A stretch of DNA of 64,000 bases from Evansella vedderi (GTDB taxonomy: Bacteria > Bacillota > Bacilli > Bacillales > Salisediminibacteriaceae): contig NZ_JAUSUG010000016.1 of the NCBI RefSeq assembly GCF_030813435.1, positions 79,613 to 143,612 on the forward strand, given 5' to 3'. Below the pieces are notes generated by a model. The model searched no databases and had not been told where the DNA came from. It saw nothing but the letters and a program-made list of their open reading frames with translations. Positions 51,304 to 60,817 of the stretch are shown here, piece after piece (position 1 is the stretch's first letter; every line of letters begins with the position of its first letter). Position numbers and translations under genes: made by a program.

Positions 51304-51328
51304 AAAATTAAAGTTTGGAGAGATGCAC

Positions 51329-52549
51329 ATGAAATCAATTCTAGATGAAGCTTATGATCTGAAAGATCAATTGATCTATTGGCGACGACACCTTCATCAA
51401 TTTCCGGAAATTGGTTTTGAAGAAGTGAGAACTTCTAAGTTGGTTCAAGATGTTCTAAAGAATAACGGTTATGACCATATTCGTAAAGTTGCTAAAACTG
51501 GAGTCGTTTCCTATTTAGAAAGTAATGAACCTGGACCTACCATTATGCTAAGAGCAGATATGGATGCCTTACCGATTCAGGACCAAAAAGAAACAAAATA
51601 TTCATCGAGAATTGAGAACAAAGCTCATCTATGTGGTCACGATGCCCATACCTCTATATTATTGGGTGCTGCAATATTACTGGCAAAAAAGAGGCCAAAA
51701 AGAGGAAATGTAGCTTTTATATTTCAACCAGCTGAAGAAGGGTTAGCAGGTGCTAAAACTGTAATTAAAGAGGGAGGACTGAAACAGCCTGATGTGGATG
51801 CAATTGTAGGTCTTCATGTATATCCTAATAAACCTACAGGAACGGTCTCTGTTTGTCCAGGACCGTGCACAGCTTTTTCGGATAGGTTTGAAATCACCAT
51901 ATTCGGCAAGGGTGGTCATGCTGCACATCCTCATTTATCAGTTGACGCTATCACTGTAACATCAGAAGTGATTAGTGCATTACAACAAGTTGTTAGTAGA
52001 CAAGTCGATCCACTGAAACCTGTTGTATTGACGATTGGAAAAATTAATGGAGGTTATGCTCACAATATCATTGCGCCATCGATTACTATGGCTGGAACAT
52101 TACGTCTTCTAGATGAATGTTTAAGGGATGAGGTTGTTCACCGTATTGAAACTTTATTAAAAGGAATTTGTGGTGGATTTGGTGCTGACTATAAATTCGA
52201 ATTTAAAAAAGGATATCCTTCTGTGATTAACGATTCGAGTTTGTTGCCTGTCCTACAAAAGACAAGTGAGGAAATTATAGGAAGTGAGAATTTACATTAT
52301 ATTGATCCTTCCATGGGAGGCGAGGATTTTTCCTACTATACCCGCGAAGTACCTGGAATTTTTTTTCGACTTGGGATAAGAAACGAAGATAAAGGAATTG
52401 TTTATCCAAATCATCATCCTCTATTTGATATTGATGAGGACGCACTTCCAATAGGAGCTGCGATGCTTGCCCAGTTTGCTTTAAATTACTTAGAGGAGCA
52501 TACCAATACGGAAACTTTTAAGATAAAAAGTAGACACAATACAAATTAA
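51329..52549 (+). CDS. M20 family amidohydrolase (third copy)
   Basis: This 406-residue M20D amidohydrolase has WRRHLHQFPEIGFEEVRTSK, LRADMDALPIQDQ, HLCGHDAHTSILLGAA (Cys/His metal ligands), FQPAEEGLAGAK with the catalytic Glu, and GGEDFSYYTREVPG ... NHHPLFDIDED. The Glu-motif reads QPAEEG, as in most N-acyl-amino-acid hydrolases, whereas the other two copies read HAEE. The ATG at 51329 is 7 bases after GGAGAG; the ATG at 51323 is too close. It heads the operon that encodes an ABC peptide importer. Confidence 0.92.
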   Translation: MKSILDEAYDLKDQLIYWRRHLHQFPEIGFEEVRTSKLVQDVLKNNGYDHIRKVAKTGVVSYLESNEPGPTIMLRADMDALPIQDQKETKYSSRIENKAHLCGHDAHTSILLGAAILLAKKRPKRGNVAFIFQPAEEGLAGAKTVIKEGGLKQPDVDAIVGLHVYPNKPTGTVSVCPGPCTAFSDRFEITIFGKGGHAAHPHLSVDAITVTSEVISALQQVVSRQVDPLKPVVLTIGKINGGYAHNIIAPSITMAGTLRLLDECLRDEVVHRIETLLKGICGGFGADYKFEFKKGYPSVINDSSLLPVLQKTSEEIIGSENLHYIDPSMGGEDFSYYTREVPGIFFRLGIRNEDKGIVYPNHHPLFDIDEDALPIGAAMLAQFALNYLEEHTNTETFKIKSRHNTN

Positions 52550-52611
52550 TAGTTTATTTAATAAGGAAATAGTTTTTTAAAATAATTTTACTTAAAAAAG
52601 GGGAGAGAAGA

Positions 52612-54204
52612 TTGAAGAAAACATTAATGTTCATGGTTGTGTTATGTGGTTTGTTAATCCTTAGTTTAGTGGCGTGTTCTAATGCGGAAGAAGCGAACGT
52701 TGATCAAGAAAAAACTAACACGGAAGAAGAAGGTAAAGAAGTATCTGAAAGTGAACAGGATCAGGAGCGAATCTTAACGATTGCAATACCAAATGACATC
52801 TATTCCTTTGATATTCATGATCACAATCAGATAGACACCGAGGCAGTACACATTAATATATTTAGTTACTTACTAACTAGACAAACCGATATGGAAGTTG
52901 AACCTGATTTATTAGAAAGTTATGAACCAGTCGATGATGTTACTTGGGCAATGAGTTTAAAGGAAGGTATTACATTCCATAATGGCGATCCTTTAACTGC
53001 AGAGGACGTGAAGTTTACCCTAGAGAGAGTTGCAAATGATGATACCTTACAAGAACATGGACGTCTGAAAGTTATTAAAGAAGTGAAAATTCTCAATGAT
53101 TATGAATTTGAAATTATTACAGACGGTGCCCAACCAACATTAATGAATTTACTATCACGAATAGGATCAGGAATATTACCCAAAAATTACATTGAAGAAA
53201 ACGGATGGGATCATTTCTTGAGCAATCCAATTGGAACAGGCCCATTTAAATTTGTGGAATGGAGAAGGGATGATCGTATAATACTTGAACCATATGAAAA
53301 TTACTTTGAAGGTCGTGTACAAGGTATAGATCAAGTTGTGTTTCGAGTAATCCCAGAAGTCTCTACAAGAATTAACGAATTACTAACTGGTGGTGTGGAT
53401 ATCGTGACAGATTTAACACCTGATGACATGCAAAGAATTAATGCCCAAGAAGGTGTGTCGGCGGTATCTGCACCATCTCAACGAGTTGGATTCTTAGGTT
53501 TACATCACGGAGAAGAACATCCTACCTCTGATCCTAAAGTACGTGAAGCAATTGAGTTGGCTATTGATAATGAAGCAATTACAAAACAGATTTTATTAGG
53601 GGAGGCAACTCCGACACGCACTAGGATTACACCTGGGAATTTTGGCGCGCATCCAAGATTATACAACACTTACTTATATGATCCAAATCGTGCTAAACAG
53701 TTACTAGAAGAGGCTGGATATGGTGATGGACTGGAGCTAACCTTAACTCTTGCAGACAACCATTATTTAAAAGCAAATGAAATTAATGAAGTTATTGCTT
53801 CCATGCTAGCTCAAGTAGGAATTGATGTTAATATTCAGTTTGTTGACTGGAGCCGCTTTCTAGAATTAAGAAATGCAGGGGATTATGGCCAAATGTATTT
53901 TGCAGTTTATGGTAACTCTATTTTTGATTCATCAATCGGACTCCAAGAATTTGCATCAAATGTAGGATGGGATCGAGCGAGTTATAGGAATGAAGAAGTA
54001 ACAGAGCTTTGGGAACAAGCTTTGAATAATATGAATTTTGATGAACGTGAAGAGCAGTATCAAAGAATACAAGAAATTGTAGCAGAGGAGCGCCCAAAAA
54101 TATATTTGTATCATCAAAATGAAGTATACGGTGTCAGTGATGATGTGATTTTTACACCGAGAACGGATAGTATGCTTGTTATTAAGGATATGAGAATGCA
54201 GTAA
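52612..54204 (+). CDS. Peptide/dipeptide ABC transporter substrate-binding lipoprotein
   Basis: This 530-residue extracytoplasmic lipoprotein of the SBP_bac_5 (OppA/DppA) family has a signal peptide with lipobox LVAC (Cys near residue 22). A charged linker follows, then the two-lobe binding domain (ERILTIAIPNDIYSFD; FHNGDPLTAEDVKFTLERVAND; IGTGPFKFVEW). The TTG start lies behind GGGGAGAGAAG. It lies 62 bases after the M20 gene and 141 bases before the first permease. It captures the peptide-like substrate for this operon's importer. Confidence 0.93.
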   Translation: MKKTLMFMVVLCGLLILSLVACSNAEEANVDQEKTNTEEEGKEVSESEQDQERILTIAIPNDIYSFDIHDHNQIDTEAVHINIFSYLLTRQTDMEVEPDLLESYEPVDDVTWAMSLKEGITFHNGDPLTAEDVKFTLERVANDDTLQEHGRLKVIKEVKILNDYEFEIITDGAQPTLMNLLSRIGSGILPKNYIEENGWDHFLSNPIGTGPFKFVEWRRDDRIILEPYENYFEGRVQGIDQVVFRVIPEVSTRINELLTGGVDIVTDLTPDDMQRINAQEGVSAVSAPSQRVGFLGLHHGEEHPTSDPKVREAIELAIDNEAITKQILLGEATPTRTRITPGNFGAHPRLYNTYLYDPNRAKQLLEEAGYGDGLELTLTLADNHYLKANEINEVIASMLAQVGIDVNIQFVDWSRFLELRNAGDYGQMYFAVYGNSIFDSSIGLQEFASNVGWDRASYRNEEVTELWEQALNNMNFDEREEQYQRIQEIVAEERPKIYLYHQNEVYGVSDDVIFTPRTDSMLVIKDMRMQ

Positions 54205-54235
54205 AAAGAGGATGCATCAACGAAACGAGGTTAAT

Positions 54236-54289
54236 ACGAGAGGAAAGAATTTATAGAATCCTTACTTATCAAATACTCTTTCTTCTCGT
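54236..54289 (+). repeat. Intercistronic stem-loop between binding protein and permease
   Basis: ACGAGAGGAAAGA (54236-54248) pairs with TCTTTCTTCTCGT (54277-54289), with one G-U pair. An outer GGATGC / GCATCC pair (54210-54215, 54322-54327) can extend it. There is no long T-tract. Such stems often protect the binding-protein message or partly terminate, so that the binding protein exceeds the permeases. Confidence 0.6.
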
Positions 54290-54345
54290 TATTTCCGTAT
54301 TTTATTCTCAAAAGTATTCAAGCATCCTGTCAGGGGGAGGAAGTT

Positions 54346-55260
54346 GTGACTTATATTATCAAGAAATTATTTCAGATTATACCAGTACTATTTATCATTT
54401 CCTTTGTTGTTTTTATTTTTGTAAACGTATCAGGGGATCCTGTTGTCCTTATGCTGCCAGAGGATGCCTCTAATGAGGAAATAAAAGCAATGCAAGAATC
54501 GTTAGGTCTTGATAAACCAGTTATTGTTCAGTATGGCTTATTTTTATCTAATGTTATGAAAGGGCAATTTGGTCAATCATTTGTATATAAACAAGAGGCA
54601 TTACCTATTGTATTGGAGAGGTTGCCGGCTACTTTTGAATTAATGATAGCTGCAATTATAATTTCAATCCTTATCTCTATTCCACTAGGTGTACTATCAG
54701 CAATTAAAAGGAATACATTCATCGATTTATTTATTAGTGGTACCTCCGTATTAGGCAAAGCAATGCCTAACTTTTGGTTAGGATTAATGCTTATGTTAGT
54801 CTTCTCTGTGTATTTACAAATTTTACCGGTTTCGAGCAGGGGATCTTTGTTACATCTAGTGTTACCTGCTATTACAACAGGAACAGCAATGGCTGCTGAA
54901 TTAACTCGTATGTTGAGATCTCAAATGTTAGATGTTCTTCATCAAGATTATATGAGAACGGCTAGAAGTAAAGGCCTAAGTCATTTTTCTGTTGTTTATA
55001 AACATGGCTTACGAAACTCCTTATTACCTGTTATTACTCTTATCGCACTAAATATATCTACTTTAGTTGGAGGGGCACTGGTTACGGAGGTTGTCTTTGC
55101 GTGGCCAGGAATTGGCCAATTGGTTATTTCAGCAGTTCATGCTAGGGATATGGCGGTTGTTCAAGCCTGTATTTTTGTAATCGCTATTTTTGTAATTGGG
55201 GCAAATTTTTTAGCTGATATACTGTATCGTGTAGTCGATCCTAGAATTAAGTATAGGTGA
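54346..55260 (+). CDS. Peptide ABC transporter permease (DppB-like)
   Basis: This 304-residue inner-membrane permease has six transmembrane helices and the BPD motif EAA loop near residue 205 (DYMRTARSKGLSHFSVVYKHGLRNSLLPVI). The N-terminus MTYIIKKLFQIIPVLFIISFVVF and the FAWPGIGQLVISAVHARDMAVVQAC segment are typical of DppB/OppB. The GTG start follows GGGGGAGG. It overlaps the next gene's leader. Confidence 0.95.
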   Translation: MTYIIKKLFQIIPVLFIISFVVFIFVNVSGDPVVLMLPEDASNEEIKAMQESLGLDKPVIVQYGLFLSNVMKGQFGQSFVYKQEALPIVLERLPATFELMIAAIIISILISIPLGVLSAIKRNTFIDLFISGTSVLGKAMPNFWLGLMLMLVFSVYLQILPVSSRGSLLHLVLPAITTGTAMAAELTRMLRSQMLDVLHQDYMRTARSKGLSHFSVVYKHGLRNSLLPVITLIALNISTLVGGALVTEVVFAWPGIGQLVISAVHARDMAVVQACIFVIAIFVIGANFLADILYRVVDPRIKYR

Positions 55261-55274
55261 GGAGAAGATGTATT

Positions 55275-56138
55275 TTGAAAACTAATCAATTAACCTTTTT
55301 AAAATGGCTAAAAATGCTAGGGTCTAGTAAAACTGGTAGTTTAGGGGCCATAATTATTTTAACTGTTACTTTTACTGCAAGTTTCGCTTCCTTCATAGCA
55401 CCTCATGATGTGTATGAGGTTAACCTTAATGCAGCCTCCCTTCCTCCTAGTTGGATGGATGGAGGAGAATCTCAGTATGTACTTGGTACTGATCGTTTAG
55501 GCAGAGATCTATTTAGTAGAGTTATCTATGGTAGTCAAATTTCATTGTTAGTTGGGATAAGCGCAGTCATTGTAGCTGGAGTAATTGGTGTTCCCATCGG
55601 ATTGATATCAGGGTACTACGGGGGATTTATTGATAGCTTTTTCATGCGGATTGTTGATGCTAACATAGCTATTCCTGTTATACTCATTGCTTTATTTGTA
55701 TTAGGATTTCTTAACCCCAATTTAATTATGTTTATTCTAGTTGTTGGTGTAGCGACTTGGTACACGTATGCAAGGGTAGTACGAAGTGAGGTATTAAGTT
55801 TGAAAGAAAGGGAGTTTATAAAAGCAGCAAGAGTAACAGGGGTTAGAAATAGTGTGATATTAATACGGCACTTGTTACCTAATGTTACCTCTTCCGTTAT
55901 TGTTGTATCAACTCTCAGTGTGGCAACGACAATAATTATTGAATCATCATTAAGTTTTTTAGGGTTGGGTCCTAAGGCAATTACATGGGGGGCGTTATTA
56001 AGTGATGGCAGAGATTATTTGGCTACAAGTTGGTGGATTGCAACATTTCCAGGGATCGCCATTACAATTACCGTATTGGGAATCATCTTATTAGGTGATT
56101 GGCTTCGTGATGTATTAGATCCCCATTCTCATGTATAA
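55275..56138 (+). CDS. Peptide ABC transporter permease (DppC-like)
   Basis: This 287-residue permease has the DppC/OppC N-terminal region and a periplasm-side segment LGTDRLGRDLFSRVIYGSQISL. It has the EAA loop EFIKAARVTGVRNSVILIRHLLPN and the end SFLGLGPKAITWGALLSDGRDYL. It forms the channel with the preceding permease. TTG at 55275 lies 11 bases after GAGGAG; an alternative in-frame GTG at 55257 overlaps the previous stop but has no ribosome binding site. Confidence 0.93.
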   Translation: MKTNQLTFLKWLKMLGSSKTGSLGAIIILTVTFTASFASFIAPHDVYEVNLNAASLPPSWMDGGESQYVLGTDRLGRDLFSRVIYGSQISLLVGISAVIVAGVIGVPIGLISGYYGGFIDSFFMRIVDANIAIPVILIALFVLGFLNPNLIMFILVVGVATWYTYARVVRSEVLSLKEREFIKAARVTGVRNSVILIRHLLPNVTSSVIVVSTLSVATTIIIESSLSFLGLGPKAITWGALLSDGRDYLATSWWIATFPGIAITITVLGIILLGDWLRDVLDPHSHV

Positions 56139-56197
56139 CGTATTCATTAAGTAAATTTTAGTGGTTTTACGTTAGTCGAATTGGAAAGGAGGATACT

Positions 56198-57187
56198 ATG
56201 AAGGAATCAGAGGTTTTATTAGAAGTGAAAAACTTAAAAACACATTTTAATACAATAAACGGTGTTGTTCCGTCAGTGGAAGATGTCTCGTTTTATATTA
56301 ACAAAGGTGAAAAGGTGGCTATTGTCGGGGAGTCAGGATCTGGGAAAAGTGTAACCTCTTTATCGATTATGAGACTGCTTAGTGAAACGGGAAAAATTAT
56401 CGATGGTAGTATTCATTTTTGTGGTAGAAATCTCATTGAATTATCTGAAAAAGACATGCGAAAAATTCGAGGGAATGAGATTGCAATGGTTTTTCAGGAG
56501 CCTTTAAGTTCGTTAAATCCTGTTATGACAGTGGGAAAACAGATAATGGAAAGTATTCTCTTACACCAGAAAACCAGAAAACAAAATGCAAAACAGCAAG
56601 TTATTGATCTATTAAATAAAGTGGGAATACCAAGGCCAGAGAAAGTTTTCTCTTCTTACCCACATTTATTAAGTGGAGGTATGAGGCAACGTGTGATGAT
56701 AGCAATGGCATTGAGTTGTCAACCAAAGTTAATTATTGCAGATGAACCGACAACTGCATTGGATGTTACGATACAGGCACAAATTTTATCTATTCTTAAG
56801 GAATTGTCGGAGCAAGAAGAGGTAGCTATTTTACTTATTACTCATGATTTAGGTGTTGTTGCTGAAGTGGCAGACCGGGTAATTGTAATGTATGCAGGAC
56901 AGGTGGTAGAACAAGCAGAAATATTTTCTATTTTTGATTACCCTAAGCATCCCTATACGAAAGCATTGTTGAATAGTACACCTAAATTAGATTTTTCGCA
57001 GACGGAATTATTGTCAATAGAAGGAACTGTCCCAAGTCCAATGGAAATACCGACAGGTTGTCGTTTCTATGATAGATGTGACTTCTCGAGTGAAATATGT
57101 AAGCAAAGTCCAGAATTAAAGGAGATAACGGATGGGCATCAAGTGCGGTGTTGGTTAGTAGAGGAAGCTATTGATAATAGAATTTGA
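56198..57187 (+). CDS. Peptide ABC transporter ATP-binding protein (DppD-like)
   Basis: This 329-residue ATPase has Walker A GESGSGKSVT (near residue 48), Q-loop FQEPLSSLNPVMT, signature LSGGMRQRVMIA, Walker B LIIADEPTTALDVT and the C-terminal OppD/F extension with PTGCRFYDRCDFSSEIC, whose cysteines may bind an iron-sulfur cluster. GAAAGGAGG precedes the ATG. It pairs with the DppF-like ATPase encoded next. Confidence 0.95.
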   Translation: MKESEVLLEVKNLKTHFNTINGVVPSVEDVSFYINKGEKVAIVGESGSGKSVTSLSIMRLLSETGKIIDGSIHFCGRNLIELSEKDMRKIRGNEIAMVFQEPLSSLNPVMTVGKQIMESILLHQKTRKQNAKQQVIDLLNKVGIPRPEKVFSSYPHLLSGGMRQRVMIAMALSCQPKLIIADEPTTALDVTIQAQILSILKELSEQEEVAILLITHDLGVVAEVADRVIVMYAGQVVEQAEIFSIFDYPKHPYTKALLNSTPKLDFSQTELLSIEGTVPSPMEIPTGCRFYDRCDFSSEICKQSPELKEITDGHQVRCWLVEEAIDNRI

Positions 57188-57210
57188 TTCATTTTCTGGA
57201 GGGAAGAGAT

Positions 57211-58245
57211 ATGCCATTGAATAAGGATGCTTTACTTCAAGTTAAAGGAGTAAAGAAGTATTTTGACGTATCGGAGGGTATTTTTACAACTAAAAAAAAA
57301 TATTTAAAAGCTGTAGATAATGTTAATTTTTCACTTAAACAAGGAGAAATTTTAGGTATTGTTGGTGAATCTGGTTGCGGTAAATCAACACTCGGAAATT
57401 TAATAATGCAATTAGAAAATCCTACAGAGGGAGAAATTATTTTTGATGGGATTGAACTATCAAAGCTATCTGCAAAGGAACTGAGGAGGAAAAGAAAAGA
57501 TATTCAAATGATTTTCCAGGATCCATATTCTTCGTTAAATCCTAGAATGAAAGTATTTGACATTGTAGCAGAGCCATTACGTACACATAAACTAGCATCT
57601 GGCACTGATTTGAAGAAACAAGTATATGATATGTTAGAAATCGTTGGGCTAAACAATAAATATGCAAATCGGTATCCCCATGAATTTAGTGGAGGGCAGC
57701 GACAGAGAATAGGAATTGCTAGAGCTTTAACTTTAAAGCCTAAACTAATTGTTTGTGATGAACCAGTATCAGCTTTAGACGTTTCCATTCAAGCACAAAT
57801 ATTGAATCTGCTCCTAAAACTTCAAAAGGAATTTCAACTTACTTTAATATTTATTGCTCATGGAATACCCGCCGTAAAATATATAAGTAATAGAATTGCT
57901 GTAATGTATTTAGGGAAAATTGTAGAGATAGCAGATAAAGAACAACTATTATCAAATCCTAAACACCCATATACGGAATCATTATTATATTCTGTACCAG
58001 TGAGTCACCCTAAACTACGTAGTAACCATGAACAATCTAAATTAACTGGTGAAATGCCAAGCCCTGTAGATCCTCCACCTGGTTGTCGTTTCCACACGAG
58101 ATGTCCTTATGCTGATGAAAAGTGCATGGAAGAGACTCCAGATTTGATCGAAACCCAAGATAAGGAGCATTATGTAGCATGTCATTATCCTCTATATAGA
58201 GAGAGGGTAAGTAATTCTGATTCTGTTCAAGCAATATTAGATTAA
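57211..58245 (+). CDS. Peptide ABC transporter ATP-binding protein (DppF-like)
   Basis: This 344-residue ATPase has Walker A GESGCGKSTLG, Q-loop FQDPYSSLNPRMK, signature FSGGQRQRIGIARAL, Walker B LIVCDEPVSALDVSIQ and the C-terminal PPGCRFHTRCPYADEKC cluster-type motif. The H-loop reads FIAHGIPAV, where DDLGVV is more usual. The ATG at 57211 follows TGGAGGGAAG; the in-frame upstream extension is unsupported. It completes a five-gene importer. Confidence 0.95.
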   Translation: MPLNKDALLQVKGVKKYFDVSEGIFTTKKKYLKAVDNVNFSLKQGEILGIVGESGCGKSTLGNLIMQLENPTEGEIIFDGIELSKLSAKELRRKRKDIQMIFQDPYSSLNPRMKVFDIVAEPLRTHKLASGTDLKKQVYDMLEIVGLNNKYANRYPHEFSGGQRQRIGIARALTLKPKLIVCDEPVSALDVSIQAQILNLLLKLQKEFQLTLIFIAHGIPAVKYISNRIAVMYLGKIVEIADKEQLLSNPKHPYTESLLYSVPVSHPKLRSNHEQSKLTGEMPSPVDPPPGCRFHTRCPYADEKCMEETPDLIETQDKEHYVACHYPLYRERVSNSDSVQAILD

Positions 58246-58263
58246 AGGAATGGAGGGAGAATA

Positions 58264-58938
58264 TTGACATCACTTAATGACATACATGTATACTACCAAA
58301 TATTTGAATCACAATTTTCAGCCAATGAATACCATGGTCATTTATATGCCAATAAAGCATTTGATGTTAAATGGGGCTCTATTCCAATTTTAATTTCAGC
58401 CCCACATACGACAAAAATGTATAGAAACGGTAGATTAAAAGATCAAGATGATTATACTGGAGCAATAGCATTACTATTACAAAGATACACGGATTGTTAC
58501 GTAATATATTCTACTCGCTGTTCTGAGGAAGATCCTAATTTTGTATTGAATGGGGAATATAAAGATACGATTGAAAAAATTGTTAACTTAGGGAATATCA
58601 AGTTTATGATCGATCTTCATGGTGCGTCAGAAAATAGAGAGTTCGGTGTAGATTTAGGAACTCAACACGGAAAAATACTGAAACCTCAAGTTGTCAAACG
58701 TTTGAAGAACATATTTAGTAAATACCATGTCATGAACATAAAAGAAAATAACAACTTTCCTGCAATGCACCCTGGTACTGTTTCAGCATTTTGTTACCAT
58801 CAACTTGGAGTTCCGAGTGTACAAATGGAAATTAATAAGAGATTTAGGAAACCTGATGTGGATATTCGTCTATTTATTTCATTAATTAAATCTCTTAAAG
58901 AGATTATATATAGTTTATCCTTGGAAGAATTTAATTAA
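58264..58938 (+). CDS. N-formylglutamate amidohydrolase-like protein
   Basis: This 224-residue cytoplasmic zinc hydrolase has the family segments ILISAPHTTKMYRNGRLKDQDDYTGAIA, FMIDLHGA with a likely metal His, and VQMEINKRFR with the catalytic Glu/Arg. This fits the HutG-type N-formylglutamate amidohydrolase family (PF05013-like), but the substrate may be another N-acyl glutamate. The TTG start follows ATGGAGGGAG. Its place between a peptide importer and a gamma-glutamyltransferase-like gene points to use of glutamyl compounds. Confidence 0.8.
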   Translation: MTSLNDIHVYYQIFESQFSANEYHGHLYANKAFDVKWGSIPILISAPHTTKMYRNGRLKDQDDYTGAIALLLQRYTDCYVIYSTRCSEEDPNFVLNGEYKDTIEKIVNLGNIKFMIDLHGASENREFGVDLGTQHGKILKPQVVKRLKNIFSKYHVMNIKENNNFPAMHPGTVSAFCYHQLGVPSVQMEINKRFRKPDVDIRLFISLIKSLKEIIYSLSLEEFN

Positions 58939-59023
58939 GTTATGTAATTGTTTGTGGAGATATTTATAAATATTTTGAACTTTAATTGTGATCTTTAATT
59001 AATATTAAAATGGGAGACTACCT

Positions 59024-60592
59024 ATGTACAATTATAAAAGGAAAGGAAATAGTTCAAATGAGAATAGAAAAATGGTTGGAAAATACAGTGTAAGCGCTGC
59101 CCATCCTTTAGCTGTGGATGTTGGAATGGAGATTATGAGAAAAGGAGGGAATGCAGTAGATGCGGCTATCGCTATATCTTTTGTTTTAGGTGTAGTAGAA
59201 CCCTATGGTTCTGGTATAGGGGGCGGTGGTGTAATGATGATCTATGAAAATAATGGGGAAAAACCAATATTTTACGATTATAGGGAATGTGCACCATGGG
59301 TTGCTAAAACATCCAAGTCGAAAATAGGAATTCCAGGATTAGTAAAAGGGATGGAAACGATTCATAAAGACCTAGGTACATTAAATTGGAAGTCATTGAT
59401 TCAACCGGCTATTCATATCGCAAAGAAAGGTTTCCATGCACATAAAGTATTAATAGAACAGCTTAAAATTGCCACACATATAGATAGAGAAGAATTAACA
59501 CAGTTCTATCCTCACCAAGCACCTCTATCCCAGGGAGAACGTATTGAACAACCACTTTTAGCAGAAACATTGAGTAGGATAGCAGAAAATGGATCAGATG
59601 TTTTTTATAATGGATCAATCGGAGAGGCTATCTGCAAGAAAGTGCCTGACTTACATATAAGTGATTTAAAAAATTTCTCTATTAAGAAACGAGAAGTACT
59701 TCAAGGGAAATTTGATGATTTTGTTATTTACGGTGCACCTCCTCCTGTAGCTGGAACTATGTTGATTCAAGTATTACAAATGGCAGAAATGATCCATTTA
59801 GATAAATATTCGGTAAATAGTTCGGAGTTTATTGATAGACTTGCTCAAATTTTACGTACTTGCTATGCAGAGCGAAAAATTTATAATGCTGATCCAGACT
59901 TTAAAAAAGTAGATCAAGCCTACCTTTGTAGCATTGACTACTGTAAAACATTAGTAGAAAAAACCTTCAGAAGAAACACATCAATAAGTAAAAAAAATGA
60001 CTCTACCATTCAAGATTATAATAATACAACTTCTTTTGTAGTTGCAGACTCAGAAGGAAGACTTGTTTCAACTACAAACACGTTAAGTGATTTATTTGGA
60101 TCAGGCTTGTATGTTAAAGGCTTTTTTCTGAACAATCAAATGAGGAATTTTAGTGATTATCCTTCCGTGATGAATAACTATCAACCTGGTAAGAAGCCCC
60201 ACAGTTTTATAGCTCCATCTATATTAATTAGTGAAAAAAAAGGCAACATTGCCATTGGCTCTTCTGGTGGTAAAAGAATCCCGAATATGCTTGCTAGAAT
60301 ATTAATAGAGCATGTCAAACATGGTTGTAACCTTCAATCTGCGACAAATGCCACTCGTTACTTTATCGATGAAAAACATATTTATTTAGAAGGTAAATTG
60401 CCACAGTCGGTTGAGAACAACCTTCTAAAAAGCGGGTATAGTATTCAGCACCATCCTGTTTCCATTTTCTACGGTGGCGTTCATAGTATAGCCTTACATC
60501 CCAAAAATAAAAATATCTGCGGTTGTGCTGATCCAAGAAGAGGTGGAAAGTGGATGGTTGCTCCTAGTACTAGTGATCACAATATGAGTTAG
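59024..60592 (+). CDS. Gamma-glutamyltransferase family protein
   Basis: This 522-residue Ntn-hydrolase precursor has GNAVDAAIAISFVLGVVEPYGSGIGGGG at the N-terminus and the autocleavage site NTTSFVVADSEG (nucleophile Thr about residue 335). Then come LFGSGLYVKGFFLNNQM and IAIGSSGGKRIPN. After self-cleavage the two chains transfer or hydrolyse gamma-glutamyl groups from glutathione-like peptides or poly-gamma-glutamate. No signal peptide is evident, so it likely acts in the cytoplasm on imported substrate, unlike the usual secreted Ggt. GGGAG lies 8 bases before the ATG. A transposase remnant starts at the base after its stop. Confidence 0.88.
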   Translation: MYNYKRKGNSSNENRKMVGKYSVSAAHPLAVDVGMEIMRKGGNAVDAAIAISFVLGVVEPYGSGIGGGGVMMIYENNGEKPIFYDYRECAPWVAKTSKSKIGIPGLVKGMETIHKDLGTLNWKSLIQPAIHIAKKGFHAHKVLIEQLKIATHIDREELTQFYPHQAPLSQGERIEQPLLAETLSRIAENGSDVFYNGSIGEAICKKVPDLHISDLKNFSIKKREVLQGKFDDFVIYGAPPPVAGTMLIQVLQMAEMIHLDKYSVNSSEFIDRLAQILRTCYAERKIYNADPDFKKVDQAYLCSIDYCKTLVEKTFRRNTSISKKNDSTIQDYNNTTSFVVADSEGRLVSTTNTLSDLFGSGLYVKGFFLNNQMRNFSDYPSVMNNYQPGKKPHSFIAPSILISEKKGNIAIGSSGGKRIPNMLARILIEHVKHGCNLQSATNATRYFIDEKHIYLEGKLPQSVENNLLKSGYSIQHHPVSIFYGGVHSIALHPKNKNICGCADPRRGGKWMVAPSTSDHNMS

Positions 60593-60817
60593 TATAGTAT
60601 CGTGGAAACAGCTAAGGAGAACGGACTCAATCCATTTACTTATCTAACTTATCTATTTGAGACACTGCCAAATATTGATACAGAAGATGTCAATACACTT
60701 GACCAAGTTCTTCCATGGTCAGAAAGTTTACCTGAAACTTGCCGAATACAAAAGAACTAATATCATCATACAATAGTCCACACTCTGAAAAACAAATGTG
60801 GACTATTTTACGCTTAC
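60593..60817 (+). mobile_element. IS66-family element, right-end remnant
   Basis: The frame 60593-60760 encodes 55 residues (YSIVETAKENGLNPFTYLTY ... LPWSESLPETCRI) that match the C-terminus of IS66-type TnpC transposases. About 50 bases later GTGGACTATTTTACGCTTAC is the reverse complement of an IS66 terminal repeat starting GTAAGCG. A short hairpin (TAGTCCACA / TGTGGACTA, 60774-60806) lies inside. The rest of the element is missing, so this is a deleted copy that abuts the gamma-glutamyltransferase gene. Confidence 0.82.
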
